Assembly (NCBI GenBank): GCA_905480645.1
Contig: CAJQRC010000008.1
Span: 1 to 48,709 of the forward strand
DNA: 48,709 bases
Direction of reading: 5' to 3'
DNA from: an uncultured Tateyamaria sp.
Lineage (GTDB): Bacteria > Pseudomonadota > Alphaproteobacteria > Rhodobacterales > Rhodobacteraceae
Position numbers and translations under genes: made by a program. Below, in pieces: positions 42,523 through 48,709 of the stretch; position 1 is the stretch's first letter, and every line of letters begins with the position of its first letter. The notes below the pieces were generated by a model. The model was not told the DNA's origin and searched no databases. It was given only the letters and a program-made list of their open reading frames with translations.

Positions 42523-45138
42523 ATGGACTTATCAAAGTTCACGGACAGGTCGCGTGGATTCATTCAGTCCGCACAGACTATAGCAACCCGTGAAAATCAC
42601 CAAGGCCTTATGCCTGAGCATATTCTAAAAGCATTGATGGATGATGACCAAGGATTGGCAAGTAACTTGATAAATAGCGCAGGTGGCGATTCCAATACAG
42701 TATTGGGGCATGTCGAAGAAGCACTATCAAAACTGCCTAAAGTAACTGGTAATGCTGCTCAAGTTTACCTGGATAAATCTACTGCAAAAGTTTTGGCTGA
42801 AGCTGAATCGTTGGCCAAAAAAGCCGATGATAGCTTTGTCCCCGTTGAGCGTGTGCTAATGGCATTAGGAATGGTTAGCTGTGGTGCAAAAAAAGCGCTA
42901 GAAGCTGGGAATGTTACGCCAAATGCATTGAATACTGCTATCAATGATATTCGCAAAGGCAGAACTGCTGATAATGCTAATGCAGAACAAGCTTACGATG
43001 CTCTTAAAAAGTACGCAACAGATCTGACGGAGCGTGCTAAAGAAGGTAAAATAGACCCGATCATAGGTCGTGATGAAGAAATTCGTCGCGCTATGCAGGT
43101 GCTAAGTCGTCGAACCAAGAATAACCCTGTTTTAATTGGTGAGCCAGGTGTTGGTAAAACCGCTATCGCTGAAGGTCTTGCTTTGCGTATTGTAAACGGG
43201 GATGTACCTGAGTCACTTCGAAAAAAACGTTTAATGGCGTTGGATATGGGCGCGCTAATTGCTGGTGCAAAATATCGGGGAGAATTTGAAGAACGTTTAA
43301 AAGCAGTCTTGAATGAAGTCACTGATGCTGCCGGTGAGGTTATCTTATTTATTGATGAAATGCATACGCTGGTGGGTGCAGGAGCATCCGAAGGCTCGAT
43401 GGATGCGGCCAATCTGATCAAGCCTGCCTTGGCGCGTGGTGAATTGCACTGTGTTGGTGCCACAACCTTGAACGAGTATCGTAAATATGTTGAAAAAGAT
43501 GTAGCTCTTGCGCGTCGCTTTCAGCCTGTTGTTGTAGAAGAACCTTCAGTAGAAGATACAATAAGTATTTTACGTGGTATCAAAGAAAAGTATGAACTTC
43601 ACCACGGTGTCCGGATATCTGATAGTGCACTTGTCTCTGCGGCGACGCTTAGCTCTCGTTATATTACTGACCGTTTTCTACCCGATAAGGCAATTGATCT
43701 TGTTGATGAGGCAGCTAGCCGTCTGCGTATGGAGGTTGACAGTAAGCCTGAAGAATTGGATGCGTTGGATCGCCAAATTCTTCAAATGCAGATTGAGGTT
43801 GAGGCTCTGCGTTTAGAAGATGATCAAGCTTCAAAAGATCGGCTAATTTCTCTTGAAAGAGATCTTTCTGAAGTTCAAGAACGAAGCTCTGAAATGACAG
43901 CGCAGTGGCAGGGTGAGCGAGATAAGCTTGCTTCTGCGCGTCATATTAAAGAACAGTTAGAACAGGCACGTGCAACGCTCGAAATTGCGAAACGCGAAGG
44001 TAATCTCGCGAAGGCTGGTGAGCTGTCCTATGGAGTCATTCCAGATATGGAGCGTCAACTTTGTGATGCGGAAGGCCAAGGATCAGATGTTATGATTGCT
44101 GAGGCTGTTCGGCCAGAACAGATTGCGAGTGTGGTTGAACGCTGGACTGGTATTCCTATGGCTAAGATGCTTGAAGGTGAACGTGATAAATTGCTGAGGA
44201 TGGAAGACCATTTGCACAGTCGTGTTATTGGCCAAAGCCCAGCAGTTTCAGCAGTATCTAACGCCGTGCGTCGTGCTCGTGCTGGGTTGAATGATGAGAA
44301 ACGACCACTTGGATCTTTCTTGTTTTTAGGCCCGACTGGGGTCGGAAAAACAGAACTTACAAAAGCGCTAGCTGAATTTTTGTTTGATGACGATAATGCA
44401 ATGGTGCGGATCGATATGTCCGAATTTATGGAAAAACATAGTGTATCCCGTCTGATTGGAGCACCGCCAGGCTACGTCGGCTATGATGAGGGCGGAGTAC
44501 TCACTGAAGCAGTCCGTCGTCGCCCTTATCAAGTTGTACTTTTTGATGAAGTTGAAAAAGCGCATCCAGATGTATTTAACTTGTTGCTGCAGGTTTTAGA
44601 TGATGGCGTGTTAACGGATGGCCAGGGCAGGACTGCTGATTTTAAGCAGACACTTATTGTGCTTACGTCTAACTTGGGTACGCAATCGCTAAGCCAACTA
44701 CCTGATGGCGCCGATCCCTCAAAGGCGCGACATGAAGTCTTGGATGCTGTACATGATCATTTTCGCCCAGAATTTCTGAACCGTCTGGATGAAACTGTTA
44801 TATTTGACAGGCTTGCGAGAGAAGATATGGATGGCATCGTTGATATACAGTTAAACTTGCTTCTTAAGCGGCTGGCAGCGCGTAACATTGGTTTGTCTTT
44901 GGATGTGGAGGCTCGGCATTGGCTGGCGAATGAAGGATACGATCCGGTATTTGGAGCGCGCCCCCTAAAGCGTGTCATTCAAAACGCGTTACAAAATGCA
45001 TTGGCAGAAATGCTGCTGGCGGGGGAAGTTCGTGACGGTGATACTATCGAAGTTACTGCCGGCGCAGATGGATTGATTATTGGTGATCGCATCAGTTTAA
45101 CAAATAGACCTCGTCCGGATGACGCGGTTGTTCACTGA
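42523..45138 (+). CDS. clpB: ATP-dependent disaggregase ClpB
   Basis: 871 residues. The Clp_N repeat domain covers about residues 1-150. AAA1 has Walker A 'GEPGVGKT' (206-213); the ClpB-specific coiled-coil middle domain lies around 400-530; AAA2 has 'GPTGVGKT' starting near residue 603, followed by '[26 protein letters not shown]' in part, and the D2 small domain. The protein rescues aggregated proteins with DnaK, as a hexamer. The middle domain and lack of a ClpP-binding tripeptide set it apart from ClpA. AAGGAG precedes ATG 42523. Control by heat shock is supported by the sigma-32 promoter, and a clear terminator follows. Confidence 0.97.
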   Translation: MDLSKFTDRSRGFIQSAQTIATRENHQGLMPEHILKALMDDDQGLASNLINSAGGDSNTVLGHVEEALSKLPKVTGNAAQVYLDKSTAKVLAEAESLAKKADDSFVPVERVLMALGMVSCGAKKALEAGNVTPNALNTAINDIRKGRTADNANAEQAYDALKKYATDLTERAKEGKIDPIIGRDEEIRRAMQVLSRRTKNNPVLIGEPGVGKTAIAEGLALRIVNGDVPESLRKKRLMALDMGALIAGAKYRGEFEERLKAVLNEVTDAAGEVILFIDEMHTLVGAGASEGSMDAANLIKPALARGELHCVGATTLNEYRKYVEKDVALARRFQPVVVEEPSVEDTISILRGIKEKYELHHGVRISDSALVSAATLSSRYITDRFLPDKAIDLVDEAASRLRMEVDSKPEELDALDRQILQMQIEVEALRLEDDQASKDRLISLERDLSEVQERSSEMTAQWQGERDKLASARHIKEQLEQARATLEIAKREGNLAKAGELSYGVIPDMERQLCDAEGQGSDVMIAEAVRPEQIASVVERWTGIPMAKMLEGERDKLLRMEDHLHSRVIGQSPAVSAVSNAVRRARAGLNDEKRPLGSFLFLGPTGVGKTELTKALAEFLFDDDNAMVRIDMSEFMEKHSVSRLIGAPPGYVGYDEGGVLTEAVRRRPYQVVLFDEVEKAHPDVFNLLLQVLDDGVLTDGQGRTADFKQTLIVLTSNLGTQSLSQLPDGADPSKARHEVLDAVHDHFRPEFLNRLDETVIFDRLAREDMDGIVDIQLNLLLKRLAARNIGLSLDVEARHWLANEGYDPVFGARPLKRVIQNALQNALAEMLLAGEVRDGDTIEVTAGADGLIIGDRISLTNRPRPDDAVVH

Positions 45139-45156
45139 CCGTAGTTATTAAAACTT

Positions 45157-45184
45157 AAAAGGGTGCCTTATTAGGCACCCTTTT
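45157..45184. terminator. rho-independent terminator of clpB
   Basis: AAAAGGGTGCC (45157-45167) and GGCACCCTTTT (45174-45184) form an 11-bp stem with a 6-base loop. The A-run and T-run on both sides mean it could work in either direction; here it closes clpB. Confidence 0.92.
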
Positions 45185-45254
45185 CACATTTAATGTTTCA
45201 GTTAAAATTTATTTGAATACTGTAGGTATGATGGTATTTAATTAAGGAGGTCCA

Positions 45255-46748
45255 ATGCAATTTACAGCAACTGTTTTAAATATTTTAGCCTTAGGTTTTG
45301 TTGCAGTTATTGGAGCCATGCTAGCTGCTATAGTTGTCTTATTTTTTGTTGATCGATTACAAACTAGCGATGCAATACGTCGCAACTACCCGGTAATTGG
45401 ACGCTTCAGAGGTTTATTTTCTTCCTTGGGTGAATTTTTCCGACAATACTTTTTTGCGATGGATCGCGAAGAATTACCATTTAATAGAGCACAGAGAGAG
45501 TGGATAAACAGAGCGGGCGAAGAGAGAGATAATACAGTAGCATTCGGCTCTACTCGTAACCTTGCAATTGTAGGCACTCCAATTTTTGTTAATGCTGCCT
45601 TTCCACCTTTAGAACAGCAGTTTGCAAAAACTGCTCCAATGGTGATTGGATCGGGTGCTCGAATTCCTTACACAGCGCTGTCAATATTCAACATTTCAGG
45701 AATGAGTTATGGTGCTATCTCCAAGCCTGCTGTTCAGGCACTAAGCCGTGGAGCAAAAACCGCAGGCATTTGGTTGAATACAGGTGAGGGCGGATTGAGC
45801 CCCTTTCACCTCGAGGGCGGTTGTGACGTTGTCTTCCAGATTGGTACTGCTAAGTTTGGCGTGCGTAATAATGATGGTGAATTGTCTGATGAAAAATTGC
45901 GCGAAGTTGCGGCTTTCGAAACCGTTCGGATGTTTGAAATTAAGCTAGCACAGGGCGCAAAGCCCGGCAAAGGTGGTATTCTTCCAGGCTCAAAGGTAAC
46001 TGCTGAGATTGCAAAGATTCGTGGTTTGAATGTTGGGCAGAGTGGAATTTCGCCAAATCGACATGCAGAGGTCGATGACTGGAATGATTTGCTTGATTTG
46101 GTTGACCGTGTTCGTAGCGTAACTGGTAAACCTGTTGGTATTAAAACGGTTGTTGGAGCTAAAGAGCCAATTAAAGACTTTTTTAATGCAATTGTTGCTC
46201 GTGGTGTGGAGAGCGCACCGGATTTCATTGCCGTTGATGGTGGTGAAGGTGGGACTGGTGCAGCGCCAATGCCTCTAATTGATCTTGTTGGAATGTCTAT
46301 TCGTGAAGCTCTAATTACGGTGGTTGACGAGAGAGACTGCGCGGGCTTGAAAGAACGTGTTCGTGTTATTGCGTCTGGCAAGTTGGTCAATCCAGGAGAT
46401 GTGGCTTGGGCGATTGCTGCTGGAGCAGATTTTGTAGCCTCTGCACGAGGCTTCATGTTTAGTTTAGGCTGTATTCAAGCACTTAAATGTAATAAAAATA
46501 CGTGTCCAACAGGTATTACAACGCATGACAAGCGGTTTCAGTCGGGGTTAGTTGTTGCGGATAAATACACGCGTGTTGCCCGTTATGCAGGTGAGGTTAC
46601 TCGTGAAGTTGAAACTATCGCTCACTCTGTTGGTGTCGCAGAACCCCGTTTGATGCGTAGACGTCACGTCCGCATTGTGCAAGATAATGGCCGGTCGCTT
46701 CCTCTCAATGAAATCACACCAAGTTACAATTCTTTAACAAGCACGTGA
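45255..46748 (+). CDS. membrane-anchored FMN-binding glutamate synthase family protein
   Basis: 497 residues: one N-terminal membrane helix (about residues 7-33), then a GltB-like FMN/TIM-barrel domain with 'VDGGEGGTGAAPM' and an iron-sulfur cluster motif C406, C412, C417 ('CIQALKCNKNTC'). It resembles the synthase domain of glutamate synthase large subunit but lacks the amidotransferase and GXGXG parts, so it is not classical GOGAT. Such stand-alone proteins are common in proteobacteria and their reaction is unsettled. AAGGAGG precedes ATG 45255. It lies 69 bases ahead of msrP and may or may not share its transcript. Confidence 0.85.
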   Translation: MQFTATVLNILALGFVAVIGAMLAAIVVLFFVDRLQTSDAIRRNYPVIGRFRGLFSSLGEFFRQYFFAMDREELPFNRAQREWINRAGEERDNTVAFGSTRNLAIVGTPIFVNAAFPPLEQQFAKTAPMVIGSGARIPYTALSIFNISGMSYGAISKPAVQALSRGAKTAGIWLNTGEGGLSPFHLEGGCDVVFQIGTAKFGVRNNDGELSDEKLREVAAFETVRMFEIKLAQGAKPGKGGILPGSKVTAEIAKIRGLNVGQSGISPNRHAEVDDWNDLLDLVDRVRSVTGKPVGIKTVVGAKEPIKDFFNAIVARGVESAPDFIAVDGGEGGTGAAPMPLIDLVGMSIREALITVVDERDCAGLKERVRVIASGKLVNPGDVAWAIAAGADFVASARGFMFSLGCIQALKCNKNTCPTGITTHDKRFQSGLVVADKYTRVARYAGEVTREVETIAHSVGVAEPRLMRRRHVRIVQDNGRSLPLNEITPSYNSLTST

Positions 46749-46817
46749 TGTGGGATCAACTTTAGCCACAAAAGACTTATATATTTCAAAAATCGTTCAA
46801 CTTTTGGGAGATGCCAA

Positions 46818-47723
46818 GTGGCTAATCGTTGGAAAAGTGCTTTGACCAGTGCAGATATTACGCCTTACGATGCTTTTTTGAATAGACGTCAAATGATAGC
46901 TGGTACCTTGGGATTTGGATTAGTTACCTCCACGGGGATAGCAAGCGCTGCGCAGCCTGAAATGGAACTAAACTCTTGGGACGACATAACTCAGTATAAT
47001 AATTTTTATGAGTTTGGGACTGGCAAAGAAGATCCGGCAGAGTATGCGGGCGCTCTCACCACTGTCCCTTGGGGCGTGACGATCGATGGCTTGGTTGAGC
47101 GTCCGGGTACATTTGATTTTCAAGACATCATTTCCGAGATGACTATCGAAGAACGTATTTACCGGTTCCGCTGTGTCGAAGCATGGTCAATGGTCGTGCC
47201 TTGGAATGGTTTTGAACTCAATGACCTCCTTGAATTGGCAGGCATAAAACCTGAAGCAAAGTATGTTCGTTTTGAAACACTGTATCGTCCAGAAGAAATG
47301 GTGGGTCAGAAAGCTAGCTGGATAGATTGGCCGTATATCGAAGGTCTCAGGTTAGACGAAGCCTTGCATCCGTTAACAATTATGGCGACGGGAATATATG
47401 GTAGGCCTATTCCAAAACAAAATGGCGCTCCTTTACGTCTGGTAGTGCCTTGGAAGTATGGTTTTAAGTCGATAAAATCTATAGTGCGTATAACGCTAAC
47501 AGATGAACAACCTGTTGGTACTTGGGAGCAATTGCAGTCTAAGGAATATGGTTTCTACGCTAATGTTAACCCGGATGTAGACCATCCTCGTTGGACACAA
47601 GAAACAGAGCGCAAGATCGGGGGTGGTCTGTTCGCTAAACGTGTACCAACTCTGATGTTCAATGGTTATGATAAAGAGGTTGCAAGTCTCTACTCTGATA
47701 TGGATTTACGTGTGAACTATTGA
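46818..47723 (+). CDS. msrP: periplasmic methionine sulfoxide reductase catalytic subunit MsrP
   Basis: 301 residues of the sulfite-oxidase-like molybdopterin family. A twin-arginine signal is visible (Arg23-Arg24 in 'LNRRQMIAGTLGFG'), and the molybdenum-ligating Cys is C119 in 'YRFRCVEAWSMVVPW'. 'MATGIYGRPIPKQNGAPLRL' is also typical. It reduces oxidised methionines in periplasmic proteins, taking electrons from MsrQ. The start is GTG 46818, 7 bases after TTGGGAG. Its stop overlaps the msrQ start (TTGA at 47720-47723). Confidence 0.95.
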   Translation: MANRWKSALTSADITPYDAFLNRRQMIAGTLGFGLVTSTGIASAAQPEMELNSWDDITQYNNFYEFGTGKEDPAEYAGALTTVPWGVTIDGLVERPGTFDFQDIISEMTIEERIYRFRCVEAWSMVVPWNGFELNDLLELAGIKPEAKYVRFETLYRPEEMVGQKASWIDWPYIEGLRLDEALHPLTIMATGIYGRPIPKQNGAPLRLVVPWKYGFKSIKSIVRITLTDEQPVGTWEQLQSKEYGFYANVNPDVDHPRWTQETERKIGGGLFAKRVPTLMFNGYDKEVASLYSDMDLRVNY

Positions 47724-48325
47724 GGCTTTTAGACAGGATTAATCAAACAGCACGAAAGGTCCCAATTTGGCCTGTTTATTTATTGTGTTTAATTCCGGTC
47801 CCTGTATTATTATTTATGGGATTTACTGGTGGGCTCGGCCGTGAACCCATTAGTGCATTGGAACATGAACTGGGAAAGATTGCATTACAGTTTTTGATAG
47901 TTGTCCTGTGTATAACCCCACTTCGTCAGATTGTTGGTTTAAATCTGATAAGGTTTCGACGGACTTTAGGTATACTTACATTTATTTACGTCGCTTTACA
48001 TCTGCTTACTTGGGTTATTTTAGATGTTCAGTCTGTAGATCGAGTATGGGCTGACATTATTAAACGCCCTTACATCACAATCGGCATGTCCGCTTTTGTT
48101 TTGATGCTGCCACTAGTTGCAACCTCAAATAATAAATCTGTGCGGACCTTAGGAACTGTTTGGCGTAAGTTGCATATGTTGACTTATCCAGTTGTTTTGT
48201 TGGGTGCAATTCATTTTATTTGGGTCAACAAAGTGCTGGAAATGGAACCATTAGTATATTTGGCGATTGTTCTGGGTTTACTGGCACTAAGAGTTCCTAA
48301 ACTGCTTACAAAAGCGATAGTGTAA
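47720..48325 (+). CDS. msrQ: heme-containing membrane subunit MsrQ
   Basis: 201 residues with about six membrane segments, of the YedZ/ferric-reductase-like family. Helical segments contain His residues suited to heme binding ('LGKIALQFLIVVLCITPLRQ', 'FIYVALHLLTWVIL', 'LHMLTYPVVLLGAIHFIWV'). It passes quinone- or flavin-derived electrons across the inner membrane to MsrP. The start is a TTG overlapping the msrP stop; the next in-frame Met is too far in. Co-translation with msrP is expected. Confidence 0.92.
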   Translation: MRLLDRINQTARKVPIWPVYLLCLIPVPVLLFMGFTGGLGREPISALEHELGKIALQFLIVVLCITPLRQIVGLNLIRFRRTLGILTFIYVALHLLTWVILDVQSVDRVWADIIKRPYITIGMSAFVLMLPLVATSNNKSVRTLGTVWRKLHMLTYPVVLLGAIHFIWVNKVLEMEPLVYLAIVLGLLALRVPKLLTKAIV

Positions 48326-48709
48326 ATTGGAAATTAGTATCTAAAAAGCGAGTTAAAAATTTAACTATCAAACAGAGTAGCTTGGTTCCAAATGGAAATA
48401 GATACTTACGAGAAGGATTGGGACTTCTTCTAACCGAGCTAACATGATTAAAATTTATTTGTGATTGGGCTTCTCATTCTTCGGTGAGTCTTAGAAGTCT
48501 TGGGGATGGATTTTCTTTTACCCCAATATGTAGGGGTCTGTAGATGGCCCGTTTCTAACAATTGGATAAATATTATTCATACGATATAAAAAAATAATAT
48601 ATTATTTTAACTAAAATATTGTTATTATTAAAAAAAAATACTTTTTTGAAAAAACTTTAATAAAGATGAAAAAAGGTCTTGCGGGTATTGGATAGTGACT
48701 TTAGAAGCC
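48326..48709. other. AT-rich end of window without a recognisable gene
   Basis: 384 bases, ending in strongly A/T-rich tracts (around 48560-48680). No ORF with a family, no tRNA and no clear terminator hairpin could be found. A neighbouring gene may begin beyond the window. Confidence 0.5.

Noticed and set aside
48458-48467. TTTGTGATTG, a match to one rha operator half-site
   Set aside because: A single unphased copy with no second half-site and no rhamnose gene nearby.
1-48709. Mobile elements, prophage, CRISPR array or defence system
   Set aside because: No transposase, integrase, phage or cas-like product and no spaced direct-repeat array was found; the phased CAATC repeats at 9212-9278 are too short and are explained as an operator.

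Overview
The window reads as a stretch of chromosome from an alphaproteobacterium of the Rhodobacterales (Roseobacter-type), from a lineage with fairly low GC judged by eye. Reasons: a 41-residue alpha-type ribosomal protein L36, a DinB polymerase with an N-terminal Cys4 zinc knuckle, an RpoE-ChrR pair facing the five-gene set known from the Rhodobacter sphaeroides singlet-oxygen regulon, and a Rhizobium-type ABC-transporter rhamnose regulon with the bifunctional aldolase/dehydrogenase RhaD. Coding density is high. Many genes overlap by ATGA, GTGA, TTGA, TGATG or TAATG junctions, and several use TTG or GTG starts backed by good ribosome binding sites. I see no insertion sequence, prophage, CRISPR array or rRNA.

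Layout. 0.1-5.7 kb: a DMT-family exporter, a class III aminotransferase, and mutL overlapping rmuC. 5.8-16.4 kb: a complete L-rhamnose system. rhaD-rhaI run leftward; rhaR-rhaS-rhaT-rhaP-rhaQ-rhaU-rhaK run rightward. Between them lies a striking symmetric array of six CAATC/GATTG half-sites at exact 10-bp spacing, the likely RhaR operator. Together these genes import rhamnose, interconvert its anomers, isomerise it to rhamnulose, phosphorylate it, cleave it to dihydroxyacetone phosphate and lactaldehyde, and oxidise the lactaldehyde.

16.5-22.5 kb: rpoE-chrR (leftward) and a divergent five-gene operon (FAD oxidoreductase, DUF1365, GPH/MFS transporter, DUF3833, SDR), probably the membrane-lipid arm of the singlet-oxygen stress response. 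22.7-25.6 kb: a lone saccharopine dehydrogenase, a histidine phosphatase and an AbrB-family membrane protein, all leftward.

26.0-34.8 kb: a long-chain-type acyl-CoA synthetase, a complete LIV-type (branched-chain amino acid-like) ABC transporter and a PaaK-like adenylating enzyme with a degenerate nucleotide-binding motif. This looks like uptake plus CoA activation of an organic acid, substrate unknown. It is the least explained system here. 35.0-40.6 kb: an Fe(3+)-type ABC permease without partners, a YghU-type glutathione S-transferase, rpmJ, tRNA-Val(GAC), an N-formylglutamate amidohydrolase-like gene and dinB.

40.6-42.5 kb: an AT-rich spacer with stacked hairpins that could be a small RNA or a complex 3' end, pyrF, and a heat-shock promoter. 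42.5-48.3 kb: clpB with a clear terminator, a membrane-anchored FMN glutamate-synthase-like protein, and msrP-msrQ for periplasmic methionine sulfoxide repair. The last 0.4 kb is AT-rich and holds no recognisable gene.
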